Below are positions 27,263-35,571 of a DNA stretch of 64,000 nt, in pieces. Location of the stretch: NCBI GenBank assembly GCA_965250205.1, contig CBDFNK010000018.1, forward strand, positions 62,001-126,000, given 5' to 3'. Both the position numbers and the translations under genes were made by a program. Position 1 is the first letter of the stretch, and each line of letters starts with the position of its first letter. The stretch is from JAHZKN01 sp965250205 (lineage in GTDB: Bacteria; Pseudomonadota; Alphaproteobacteria; Rhizobiales; Hyphomicrobiaceae). The notes beneath the pieces were generated by a model that searched no databases, was not told the origin of the DNA, and saw only the letters and a list, made by a program, of their open reading frames with translations.

Positions 27263-28778
27263 TACGAACATACTCATTGGCCTCGAAGATAATCATGCTG
27301 TCGACCCAGTCTACGCGGAGTTTTCCCGGTTGGCTGCAAAACACAAGGTTGATATTTTTGTTCATGAGGCCGCGCGAGACGATATTACCCGGGACAAGGA
27401 CGCCGCCAGACGCAGGATCTCGCTTAGCAAGATTGAGAAGTTCCAGACCCTAGGCAAGATCAAAAACCTGACTGAGACTGAAATAGAGACCGAGTTCGGC
27501 TCGATCAAAAAACCAAACGATCTAGTCGATTCAACGCTTCTTCATGCGCTCAAGATCGGCGCTGCCGACTTTCTGGTTTCTGAGGACAAGGGTTTGCACG
27601 GCAGGGCGCAAGATCATTCGACGGATCTTGGGCGGCGTGTGCTTTTCCTGGCGGATGCTACGCAACTACTGGTTCAAACGTATGAACCGAAACAAGTCCC
27701 AATTAGGCACGTTGCTGAAGTCCAGGCTCATACAATTGATGTCGATGATGAGTTCTTTGATAGCCTTCGTGACGGCTACCCCGACTTCAATGAATGGTGG
27801 CGGAATAAATGCATCGCCGGTCGCCGGCCTTGTTGGGTAGTATATGATGATGACATATTGGCCGGTCTCGTCGTCCGTAAGGACGAGGTAGCCTCGGACA
27901 CTGACGCAGTTACCAAGGCGCCGAAGATCTTAAAAATCTGCACCTTCAAAGTACGGCCAGAAAAGACAGGGGTGAAGCTTGGCGAGTTGCTTTTAAAGCA
28001 GATATTTTGGTTCGCGCAGTCGAATGGTTATGACTTGGCCTACCTGACGGCTTACAAAGAACAAACTGCTCTCGTAAGCCTGCTTGAATACTACGGGTTC
28101 GCGGGTGCGGGCACGATGCCAGATGGTGAGCTAATTTACGAACGCGATTTTTCAGCGGATAAACTCATATTGCCAGACGGCATGGACGTATTTGAGATTG
28201 GTCGACGCAATTATCCGCGTTTTTTTGTCAGTGAAACCGTTCGTGGCTTCGGGATTCCGATCAAGGAAGACTACCACGATACTCTCTACCCTGATCTGTG
28301 GGCTCCGCGGCAACCGGACCTGTTCGCCAATGCCTCAACGGCGACAGTCCCACTTCGACCTGGCAATACGATCCGCAAAGTCTATCTGTGCCGCGCGCAG
28401 TCTCAATTAGGGTCTCCCGGGTCTGTCTTGTTTTTCTATAAGGGCGCATCAAATGAACCGCCTTCGCAGTCTATCACCGCGATTGGTCTTCTGGAGGAGG
28501 TGACGCTTGCTAACTCGACCAGGGAACTGATGCTCAAGACGGGGGGAAGGTCAGTCTATAGCGAGAGCGCGCTTGCCGCGTGGGAAGCCACGCCGGAGCG
28601 ACGTGTTAAGGTCATCAATTACCTTCTGGTTGCATATATCGAGCCGCCGATCAGTCTGGATGAACTGAAAAACATGGGCGTTGTGAAAGGAGCGTCGCCA
28701 CCGCAATCCATCTACGAAATTAGGGGAGAGATTTTGGCTAAAATGTTGGCGCGTTTGAACCTTAGCTTCGCGGTTTGA
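27237..28778 (+). CDS. PIN-GNAT-ASCH/EVE fusion protein (probable toxin)
   Basis: The 513-residue protein has three parts. PIN nuclease-like residues 1-145 have YLIDTNILIGLED with Asp9 and later acidic positions (NDLVDSTLL, VSEDKGL). A GNAT acetyltransferase part at about 170-305 has KICTFKVRPEKTGVKLGELL and AYKEQTALVSLLEYYGF. A C-terminal PUA-like (ASCH/EVE) part at about 375-510 has IRKVYLCRAQSQLGSPGSVL, FFYKG and PPQSIYEI. The PIN domain would cut RNA, GNAT could acetylate tRNA or a protein. It is flanked by the XRE-ASCH and P-loop genes in one operon. The activity is inferred from domains. Confidence 0.82.
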   Translation: MSLQSYLIDTNILIGLEDNHAVDPVYAEFSRLAAKHKVDIFVHEAARDDITRDKDAARRRISLSKIEKFQTLGKIKNLTETEIETEFGSIKKPNDLVDSTLLHALKIGAADFLVSEDKGLHGRAQDHSTDLGRRVLFLADATQLLVQTYEPKQVPIRHVAEVQAHTIDVDDEFFDSLRDGYPDFNEWWRNKCIAGRRPCWVVYDDDILAGLVVRKDEVASDTDAVTKAPKILKICTFKVRPEKTGVKLGELLLKQIFWFAQSNGYDLAYLTAYKEQTALVSLLEYYGFAGAGTMPDGELIYERDFSADKLILPDGMDVFEIGRRNYPRFFVSETVRGFGIPIKEDYHDTLYPDLWAPRQPDLFANASTATVPLRPGNTIRKVYLCRAQSQLGSPGSVLFFYKGASNEPPSQSITAIGLLEEVTLANSTRELMLKTGGRSVYSESALAAWEATPERRVKVINYLLVAYIEPPISLDELKNMGVVKGASPPQSIYEIRGEILAKMLARLNLSFAV

Positions 28779-29317
28779 TGGTGCATACAGTAGCCGTCGT
28801 GGGAATTTCGGGTGTGGGGAAGACCACGCTAATTCGATCTCTGTCTGATCGGTTAAGCTTCCAGCATCTCTCTGCCGGAAGCCTGATTGGAGAGGAAAAA
28901 GCACGACTGGCGCAAATGCTCGATCATGACGATCTGCGCCTTGCGGATATTGGAGATAACCAGCGCCTGCTAATCGAAGGGTTCCGTCGGCAACGAAATC
29001 CCAGCACGCTGCTGGTAATCCTCGACGGCCATACCGTCATCGATACGTTGAAAGGCCTTGAACCTATCCCTGCATGGGTGTTTGCCGAACTCCATGTGCA
29101 GATGTTCGTCTTCTTACGGGCGGACCCCGCCCAAATCCTGAAACGCAGAACTTCTGATAAACTGAGAAAAAGACCGGTCATTAGTGTCGATGAAGTGGCA
29201 CGCCACCAAGACTTTGCGCTGGAAGTGACACTTTCTCATGCTCGAGACCTTGCAGTGCCTTGCCACGTTATCTCTGCGGAGGATGTCGCGAAACTAAGTG
29301 AAATTTTTCAGCTATGA
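28778..29317 (+). CDS. P-loop kinase-like ATP-binding protein of the PIN-GNAT operon
   Basis: The 179-residue protein has a Walker A motif GISGVGKTT near its start, a Walker B-like LLVILDGH at about 77-84 and a lid-like region FLRADPAQILKRRTSDKLRK. The pattern resembles adenylate/cytidylate kinase-type P-loop proteins (AAA_33-like). The ATG overlaps the TGA of the PIN-GNAT gene (TGATG), so translation is coupled. It may phosphorylate a small molecule or the toxin partner, or act as a nucleotide sensor. No known system with exactly this trio comes to mind. Confidence 0.75.
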   Translation: MVHTVAVVGISGVGKTTLIRSLSDRLSFQHLSAGSLIGEEKARLAQMLDHDDLRLADIGDNQRLLIEGFRRQRNPSTLLVILDGHTVIDTLKGLEPIPAWVFAELHVQMFVFLRADPAQILKRRTSDKLRKRPVISVDEVARHQDFALEVTLSHARDLAVPCHVISAEDVAKLSEIFQL

Positions 29318-29505
29318 GTGTCTATTCGATGCTTCGCGGAAGTAAGCGTCGATTCACGCATAGTTGAAGCTATCAATACGTGGCGAATTGGGTCGTTTGA
29401 GAGAGGTAAGCGGACTTCGACCTCTTGACGAAATCAGAACTTCACCCATGCCAACCAAATGGCCGCTTCCTATACCAAGCAGACTGTAGGTGAGAAAATG
29501 GGCAG

Positions 29506-30417
29506 CTAGACAATGACCTCCACGGTGGCCTTGCGCCGCGCTGTTCTCCCTATCCGCGAACGCTCGCGCTCCTTCGCTGCAATCTTGCGAGTTTCCGCAT
29601 CTTTCTTCAGCCACGTGATTTGCATGGTCTCAACGCGGCGGCCGCGCTTTTTGAGCGCGACGGATACGATGTAGTCGGTGAGCTGGTTGACTTCACCAAC
29701 AGCAACCTTGAGGCACTGGCTGTTAAAGTCTGCAAAGCGTTTAAGCTTGCCTTTGGGTACGCCCAGGAGAGCGCGTAGTTCCTCTTCACTGAAAGATTGT
29801 GATTGCTGGCGCAAATTGATGCGCCGTTCAATGAGTTCATAAAGCCGGATCGAGTATTTTGACCTCAAGAGATAGAGAATTTCTGACTTGAGACGTGCCC
29901 AGGTGCGGCTGACCTTCAAGACGTTAAGCAATGTTGGATGCAAGGTGTAATGGAACTGACCCTCTTCCCCCTCCTCTTCCGCATTGGGGCCTAGAAGATG
30001 AATCCGGACGGTCTTCGTCTGTCCTGTCTCCGGGTCACGGTATTTCACTTTTGCAAACGCGCCCATGAGGCGGTCAAACGCCTCATGCAAACGATCATTG
30101 CTTTCATGCGTGCCGCGAAGCCGAGCCTTTGACACCGAATAGACTTTGCCGGGTTCAATATCATTCCAGGCGTGCGCCAAAAGCTGATTGTAGAGAATGA
30201 GTTCTGAGCGATTGAGCGCGCTGATTTCAACGGCGTCGACAAGTTCTGCTGGCTTTACAATCGAGCTCCGGCTTGTCGGGTCAAGAGGATCGCCCGAAAC
30301 CTTTATCGCTAGGGTTGAAAGTGTGGTCTCTTGTTGTGCAACGCTTACAAAATTCATGAGGTTCAGTGTGCTGGAGATTCGCGTTTGTTCGGTGAGGTTA
30401 TTTTTATTTCGTCTCAC
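29506..30417 (-). CDS. Rep_3-type plasmid replication initiator
   Basis: The 303-residue protein matches Rep_3 superfamily initiators: SALNRSELILYNQLLAHAWN near residue 65, two winged-helix-like units, SKYSIRLYELIERRINLRQQ and EEELRALLGVPKGKLKRFAD, and a basic C-terminus. These proteins bind iterons and melt the origin. Five iterons lie just upstream of its start, supporting function as a replicon. Its presence in a tRNA-integrated element is notable and suggests plasmid ancestry or replication after excision. Confidence 0.88.
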   Translation of the reverse strand: MRRNKNNLTEQTRISSTLNLMNFVSVAQQETTLSTLAIKVSGDPLDPTSRSSIVKPAELVDAVEISALNRSELILYNQLLAHAWNDIEPGKVYSVSKARLRGTHESNDRLHEAFDRLMGAFAKVKYRDPETGQTKTVRIHLLGPNAEEEGEEGQFHYTLHPTLLNVLKVSRTWARLKSEILYLLRSKYSIRLYELIERRINLRQQSQSFSEEELRALLGVPKGKLKRFADFNSQCLKVAVGEVNQLTDYIVSVALKKRGRRVETMQITWLKKDAETRKIAAKERERSRIGRTARRKATVEVIV

Positions 30418-30454
30418 TTATCCCCAAAGCGCGTTGCGTTGTTTCGTTTCCGCA

Positions 30455-30557
30455 CGCCCATTATCTCACCTCAACCCGCCCAAAACCTCACTTAGACACG
30501 CCCATTTTCTCACGCGACTCGGCCCAACTTCTCACCAACTGCGCCCATTTTCTCACC
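30455..30557. repeat. Five iterons of a plasmid-type origin
   Basis: Five direct copies of CGCCCANNNTCTCAC start at 30455, 30477, 30499, 30521 and 30542, with the second and fourth slightly diverged. Spacing of 21-22 bp equals two helical turns, as in iteron origins. They lie upstream of the divergent rep start and are probably bound by its product. Confidence 0.85.
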
Positions 30558-31248
30558 ATAAGGCGTGAAGAAACACGGCGACTGCGGTTTGCAGCGTCCT
30601 TGAATTAGAATCTTGAATCAAGAGAATCTAAGAACACTAATCCGGCCCATCATCGAGTTATCAAACTGAGTTATGACAACGGACGCGCTCGGCCTTTGCC
30701 GAGACGCGAACCTATTTTTCCTCACCCTCGCTTGCGTCGGATGTCTTCCGACACCGCTCTGCGCACCTTGAGCGGGTGACCTATCCCGTTGCAATCCAAA
30801 CCATCAGTTTATTTGGGCGTGTTACATCGCAAATTGCTTGGCGAGGGGCGCCAATGGTTAAGGGGTGTGGTCGCCTGACAAGGCTAAGTGCTTTTGGATG
30901 GGTCCAATTTCGCAAAATGCGCGCTTTTGAGTGCAGCGAACGATCTTTGAGGCTATCCCTCTACCAATTTTGATTTGGGTGCATGACAGGGAAACCTCGC
31001 GCCAAATTTCCAGGTCCCGTATTCTGGAAAGCAAAGTCTTTTTGAGTTCAAAGTTCGAAAATACGTTTCACCAACACTGCAAATATGGATTTGCCTATTT
31101 GGGCAACTCTGCAAGTTTTGAAATCAAGTGACTTGGATTTGTGTTTTTGCATGCGTGTTGTTTTGCGCAAATTAGGTGCTGCGGATAACTGTATTTGTTT
31201 TCTTGCTTAAGTCTAGATTTGTGGCATCCTGGTTTGTGGTATTTAAAT
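30558..31248. other. Region between origin and parA, with hairpins
   Basis: No credible gene is seen. CTCGGC-CTTT-GCCGAG (30688-30703) followed by a short T-rich run, and GTCGGA-TGTCT-TCCGAC about 50 bp later, form small hairpins. These may be parts of the origin, a terminator or a partition site. The parA promoter should lie at the right end, which is AT-rich. Confidence 0.4.
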
Positions 31249-31953
31249 ATGATTATTTCATTTGCATCATCAAAAGGCGGAGTCGGAAAATCAACGTGTT
31301 GTGCTGCGATCGCAGCCAAGCTTGCTTCCGACGGTGCGCGAGTTCTCGTTTTTGATTTGGATTTAAACCAAACCGTTGCCCGATGGGGACGAAAGGCAGA
31401 CCTTTCATCACTGACAGTTCTGCCCGCAGCCCCAAATGATTTTACGGATCTCTTTCGTAAACACACATCGAACGGTGCGTTCGATCACATCTTAATTGAT
31501 CTTGCGGGAACACGTGAAGCCACCGTGTTGAAGGCCATCGCACGGTCTGACCTGGTTGTTATTCCAGCGCAAGCGTCCGAACCTGATCTGAGAGAAGCGC
31601 TCGTCATCGTCGATGATATTGCCGACGTGATTGAGGCTGGCGCACCAAACGTCGATTATCGATTGCTTTTGACAAAGCTCTTTCCCTTAAGAACCCGTGT
31701 GACAGACTTCGCTTACCAAGAGATCGCGCGCCATAATCTCAAATGCTTTGATACAGGCCTTATCGAACGCGCAGCCTATCGCGAAATGTTTTTAACCGGT
31801 GTGGCACCGGCAATGACTGAAACTCGTGGCAAAGCCGCAATGGAGATTGATGCGCTTGTCGCTGAGATCTTAAGTCTGGCCAATCCCAAAAGGAAACCTA
31901 AGTCTTTGAGACGCAAGTCCCCATCGAAATCCAAAGGAAAGTGTGCGGCATGA
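31249..31953 (+). CDS. parA: ParA-type partition ATPase
   Basis: The 234-residue ATPase has a deviant Walker A SSKGGVGKST at about 7-16, VLVFDLDLNQTVARWGRKAD (Walker A') and HILIDLAGTREATVLKAIAR (Walker B). These define small ParA/MinD proteins for plasmid segregation. The ATG is taken at MIISFASSKGG; upstream sequence adds hydrophobic residues unlike the family. The C-terminal tail is basic (KPKSLRRKSPSKSKGK). Its stop overlaps the next gene's start (ATGA), giving a partition operon. Confidence 0.9.
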   Translation: MIISFASSKGGVGKSTCCAAIAAKLASDGARVLVFDLDLNQTVARWGRKADLSSLTVLPAAPNDFTDLFRKHTSNGAFDHILIDLAGTREATVLKAIARSDLVVIPAQASEPDLREALVIVDDIADVIEAGAPNVDYRLLLTKLFPLRTRVTDFAYQEIARHNLKCFDTGLIERAAYREMFLTGVAPAMTETRGKAAMEIDALVAEILSLANPKRKPKSLRRKSPSKSKGKCAA

Positions 31954-32321
31954 GTGAAGTTGAGAAACCTACGTTTCAGTCTGTCGAGATCAACGACATA
32001 GATTTTGAGTGCCTCGATCGTAAATTGGGGGAGACGGCCGTCCGCAAGCGCATCCCGTCCATTTCTGTCAGTAAGATCCTTGAACCAACTATAGATCCCC
32101 CTGAAAGGTTGGCTGGTGGTGAAAATGTAAACTCTCAGGGCGCTGCTTCACCACGCAAAACATTGAGCTTAGAGGTGCCTGATTATCTTTGGGTTGATCT
32201 CAAGACGACGGCAGCACAGCGTATGATCACCGTAAGACATCTTGTATTAAGTGCGCTTCATGAAGCGGGCTTTGAAATTCACGAGTGTGACATGCAGGAA
32301 GACGGTCGGCGTTTGAGATAA
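31950..32321 (+). CDS. Partition partner with RHH-like C-terminus
   Basis: The 123-residue protein has an unstructured, acidic N-terminus and a C-terminal ribbon-helix-helix-like unit TLSLEVPDYLWVDLKTTAAQ RMITVRHLVLSALHEAGFEI. RHH proteins often serve as the DNA-binding partner of small ParA proteins in place of ParB. Overlap of the start with the parA stop supports this pairing. The centromere site is not identified. It could also regulate the operon. Confidence 0.7.
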   Translation: MSEVEKPTFQSVEINDIDFECLDRKLGETAVRKRIPSISVSKILEPTIDPPERLAGGENVNSQGAASPRKTLSLEVPDYLWVDLKTTAAQRMITVRHLVLSALHEAGFEIHECDMQEDGRRLR

Positions 32322-32719
32322 GAGGTGGAGTTCTTTGAGCGCGTCGGCAAAGCCGACCATGCTCTATGTGGCGCCCCTTTCAGGGAGCTGCCTCACGGAG
32401 CCCGGCCTGACGTCGTCGGCCAGTCTCAGCCCATTCGGGTCACGATCAATCGCGCGAGCTCACTCATGTGAGCGCATCGGTGAACTCGGTGCTTAAATAT
32501 CATTCTAAGAAGCGCCTCTTATTTGCGCCTTAAGCTTCACCAGAAACGACACCTTTGACACGCGGTGGTGCATGCGCCTCGCCCAGCGTCGTGCTTTTTC
32601 TCACACCAGCACGCGTGAGGGCGAGAAAAAGCCCTTGTGCGCCAAGGGCTGGCTCCGGAAACGACATCTGTGTCGGAAGGTGATCTCAAGTATAAAACAA
32701 GTATTATAAGTTTTTCTTA
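32322..32719. other. Intergenic region with several inverted repeats
   Basis: No gene is seen. Hairpins include GTCGGC-AAA-GCCGAC near 32345, CTTTTTCTC...GAGAAAAAG around 32596-32632 and GCCCTT...AAGGGC just after it. The second is followed by no clear T-run on the plus strand. A partition site or terminator for the par operon could lie here. Confidence 0.4.
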
Positions 32720-32748
32720 TTGACATATGCTCTTTTCATAAGTATAAG
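32720..32748 (+). promoter_or_regulatory. Strong sigma-70-type promoter
   Basis: TTGACA (32720-32725) and TATAAG (32743-32748) are separated by exactly 17 bp in AT-rich DNA, 44 bp upstream of a start codon with AAGGAG. This is the clearest promoter in the window and predicts high expression of the following gene. Confidence 0.75.
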
Positions 32749-32792
32749 TTTCGCTTTGTTTAATTTAATTAATGATTTTAAGGAGAAATATT

Positions 32793-33242
32793 ATGACAAA
32801 AACTTTGATACTAAACCAATCTTTAGCGGTGCCGACAGACACCATTCGTTTCATTCGCCCAGTAGATGACGCCGAGCGTCAACGCATTGCTGAGCGCTAT
32901 AAAATGGATGCCAGTGGCTTCAATCTCTCGGTCCAATTCCACGATAAGACCAACAGGTTGGCAACCCAAACACTTGCTGATCTCCGCGATCAAGGTATCG
33001 GCCTTGTCAACATTGGCGCCGGCCGCCATGTCGTCGCTGCCAATATCAAATCGGCAGAACCGTTTACGAAAGACGACGCTGCGAAAGCGGAAGACAATGG
33101 CTGCACACTTAGCCAAACATTCCGTGCTCGCGTTGTCACCACAGCCGGCACGGTTCTCTCAAGCGCAACACCAGCCCAACTTATGGAACGACGCGCCAAA
33201 GTTCTAGACTCCGTTCAGGGGCTCAAAGCGGTTGCAAAATAG
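32793..33242 (+). CDS. Hypothetical protein with strong promoter
   Basis: The 149-residue product begins MTKTLILNQSLAVPTDTIRF. AAGGAG precedes the ATG by eight bases; earlier starts lack a ribosome site. The sequence is polar and mixed alpha/beta (VQFHDKTNRLATQTLADLRD, QGIGLVNIGAGRHVVAANIK). No family is recognised. A consensus promoter and a strong terminator bracket it as a single-gene unit, so it is likely made in quantity by the element. Confidence 0.65.
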   Translation: MTKTLILNQSLAVPTDTIRFIRPVDDAERQRIAERYKMDASGFNLSVQFHDKTNRLATQTLADLRDQGIGLVNIGAGRHVVAANIKSAEPFTKDDAAKAEDNGCTLSQTFRARVVTTAGTVLSSATPAQLMERRAKVLDSVQGLKAVAK

Positions 33243-33320
33243 GAACCGCACAAACCCACGGTGCAGCTCGCGTGACAATTCCTTTGGCCGCTCTGCACAT
33301 TGATTTTCCCACCTCAACAA

Positions 33321-33356
33321 ACGGGCCTTTCTTTCCCCAGAAAGGCCCGTTTTTCT
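33321..33356 (+). terminator. Rho-independent terminator
   Basis: ACGGGCCTTTCT and AGAAAGGCCCGT form a 12-bp perfect stem with a 6-base loop (TTCCCC), followed by TTTTCTCTT. It ends the preceding single-gene unit. The stem may also serve the convergent minus-strand gene. Confidence 0.9.
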
Positions 33357-33463
33357 CTTGTCTCAGAGCATTTAGAAAGTGACACGTACTGCTCAATGCA
33401 ATTGCCGCTATGAGAACGAAAAAGCGTATATGGGGGGTTGCAACTACCCAGACTTAAACTGGA

Positions 33464-34213
33464 TCAGGGCGAAAACGTTGGTAGATGTGCTGCAACGGGC
33501 GAAAGGATGCGTGGCGCAGGCGATGTAGAAGATGCTGCAAATCGCTCGCTCAAACTAGGAGCCGGACTGGGCGGCGCGGCCCCAGACAGATGTACTTTCA
33601 CAGATGCTGGCATCGCGTTCTCAAGGTCATTGTTCAAGTCGTTCAATTCAGTTTCAGAAATCTCACCTTCGGATAGGCGTTCGCGTGCCCCATCAAGCTT
33701 GTGTTGAAATTTGAACAAATCGGAACGCTGTGCTTCTAAGTCTTGTTTCTGTTCTGAGGCCACTGAAAAATTCTCCCAAGTTGGATTTCTTTGGGGCACG
33801 AGATCGAAGTCTAGCTCATTGGAGCCAACCTCCGCTCCATGTTCGTCAAAGGCTTGAATGCTGTCTTCAGTTAAAAAGATGCGCCGACCATCGTCCAAAA
33901 CAAAAGCACGGCCTAGCATGTCTTCGAGACGCGCATTGACGACATCGATCTGTTCTTGGTTTTCCATCAAAGCTTTGACTGTTGCCTCATCGTACATATC
34001 AAGTTTGGCTTCAAACTTCTGAACTTGAACGTCTGATGCCATGAGCAGTGACGTTGCCAACGAAAGATTATCATCTTCAATCTGTTCGGTAATTTCTTCG
34101 CGCTTTGCTTTGTCATGTCTGGCTTTGAAAAACCAACGCTGTTGGCGCAACCACTCTGAATTCCTGTTGTGGTTACCGGTACCGTGTCTAAATTGTTCCG
34201 CCAAAATGATCAT
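33464..34213 (-). CDS. Helical hypothetical protein
   Basis: The 249-residue protein is largely helical and charged, with probable coiled coil at about 30-100 (KAKREEITEQIEDDNLSLAT, EAKLDMYDEATVKALMENQE) and 165-200. The C-terminal 45 residues are Pro/Ser/Ala rich (SGAAPPSPAPSLSERFAASS). The central FVLDDGRRIFLTEDSIQAFD looks like a small beta unit. It begins directly after the stop of the exported-protein gene. I recognise no family; a structural or conjugation-accessory role is possible. Confidence 0.6.
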   Translation of the reverse strand: MIILAEQFRHGTGNHNRNSEWLRQQRWFFKARHDKAKREEITEQIEDDNLSLATSLLMASDVQVQKFEAKLDMYDEATVKALMENQEQIDVVNARLEDMLGRAFVLDDGRRIFLTEDSIQAFDEHGAEVGSNELDFDLVPQRNPTWENFSVASEQKQDLEAQRSDLFKFQHKLDGARERLSEGEISETELNDLNNDLENAMPASVKVHLSGAAPPSPAPSLSERFAASSTSPAPRILSPVAAHLPTFSP

Positions 34214-34573
34214 CTAAGCTCCGCACTCCTTTTTTGTCAGGACGTACAGGAGAGCGCCAACCGGCTTGTCGGGGTGGCGTTTAAACCAAGCTTCAATCTT
34301 GAGCCATTTCTTGATTTTTCCGGTGTAGTACCAGTCATAAATGCACTTCATGCCTGTCTCGTTCGGGCGATCACGCAAAAACCGCGCATACGCCAAGCCT
34401 TCAACGACACCTGATATGTAGCCATGGCGTTGGTCTGAGTTCATCTTGTTGAGTACAGCGCTAGCATTCAGGTCGTCGACATATGCTGAATGCGCAACGA
34501 GAGCGCCGAATAGAAAATACGCAACTGCTGCTCGTATTGCACTTGTTGATATCGCCCCGATCTTTGTCCGCAT
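34214..34573 (-). CDS. Small exported protein, Rap1a/Tai-like pattern
   Basis: The 119-residue product has a signal peptide (IRAAVAYFLFGALVAHSA) with likely cleavage after AHS. The mature part, QRHGYISGVVEGLAYARFLR, MKCIYDWYYTG, HPDKPVGALLYVLTKKECGA, recalls Rap1a/Tai-type immunity folds with two Cys that may form a disulfide. This resemblance is loose. It is translationally adjacent to the helical protein gene downstream. Both may be functions of the mobile element. Confidence 0.55.
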   Translation of the reverse strand: MRTKIGAISTSAIRAAVAYFLFGALVAHSAYVDDLNASAVLNKMNSDQRHGYISGVVEGLAYARFLRDRPNETGMKCIYDWYYTGKIKKWLKIEAWFKRHPDKPVGALLYVLTKKECGA

Positions 34574-34762
34574 AATTGACCGATTTTGCGAAATTTTACT
34601 TTGCTGCCCGAGATTTGCTATAATTTTTGAATATTATAGTTGTTATCAGGAGTTAGCGGTTTGCAAATTTATGCACCCGTTCATCAAAAATACCAACGCA
34701 GAAAGGGTCGATTTTGTTGCGTTTCAAACGCAGCACCATCCGCGTTGGAGCCCTACTCGAAT

Positions 34763-35323
34763 ATGAAGATTGGTTATTTACGCGTTTCAACAGAAGATCA
34801 AAAACCAGACCGGCAAATTGATGGTTTGACGTCGCTTTGCGATGAGCTCCGTACAGAAAAAATCTCTGCTGCAAGCAAGAACCGCCCCGTCTTCGATCAA
34901 CTCCTTGATGAATTAAAAAAAGGCGACACCCTGGTCGTGTGGGATCTGGATCGTGCCTTTCGCTCAACGGTAGATGCCATCGTTCAAGCCGAACAACTAA
35001 GGGAACGCGGCGTTGAGTTTCAAATCATGACACTGGGCGTTGATACATCCACAGCAGATGGCAAACTTATTTACACTATCATTGCAGCGCTCGCAGAACA
35101 TGAGCGTAGCCGGCTTTCGGAGCGGACCAAACAAGGTCTCCAAGCCGCTCGAAAGAGAGGCAGACGACTTGGACGCCCTCGAAAACTTTCACGGCAACAG
35201 CTTCAATGCGCGATACAAGCACTTACATCTAAAAAGCTGACAATTTCTGAACTCGCTATTCGCAACGGCGTACACCCCAGCACGCTTGCGAGGAATATCC
35301 GTCAGTTAGAAGAAATACCTTGA
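34763..35323 (+). CDS. Serine recombinase (resolvase/invertase)
   Basis: The 186-residue protein has the catalytic Ser9 in IGYLRVSTEDQ, KNRPVFDQLLDEL, VVWDLDRAFRS with Arg residues, GKLIYTIIAALAEHERSRLS with the E helix, and a C-terminal HTH RNGVHPSTLARNIRQ. Such enzymes resolve cointegrates or multimers or invert DNA. The ATG gives the expected N-terminus for the family; the open frame before it is unlike it. In a Rep/ParA-bearing element, multimer resolution is the simplest role. Confidence 0.9.
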   Translation: MKIGYLRVSTEDQKPDRQIDGLTSLCDELRTEKISAASKNRPVFDQLLDELKKGDTLVVWDLDRAFRSTVDAIVQAEQLRERGVEFQIMTLGVDTSTADGKLIYTIIAALAEHERSRLSERTKQGLQAARKRGRRLGRPRKLSRQQLQCAIQALTSKKLTISELAIRNGVHPSTLARNIRQLEEIP

Positions 35324-35571
35324 GAGGAAGCCTATCTATCTGACAAGTCGTCACTTATGGCCACCACGAAAAATACTCGCATCAACAAATCATATTTGAT
35401 AAGGTCATCTTGAACTTCCTTGTTGAGAACAAGGATTTTTCATATTGTCGACTGAACATTATGGAACACTTTTAAAGTGTTGAAAATTCAATTCACGTGT
35501 TACAAAAAAAATGATATTTGCGAATGCCTGCCAACTCACCAACCTTCCTACATTTATGGGGTTAGATTTGC

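Noticed and set aside
29354..29614. Minus-strand frame after rep
   Set aside because: It overlaps the rep 3' end in another frame and shows no family features.
30455..30557. CRISPR-like short repeats
   Set aside because: The units are about 16 bp with 6-bp gaps next to a Rep_3 gene, which fits iterons.
19487..34573. Full conjugation (self-transfer) system
   Set aside because: No VirB4, VirB6, VirB8-11 or Trb-like proteins are found; only relaxase, accessory and coupling proteins are present.
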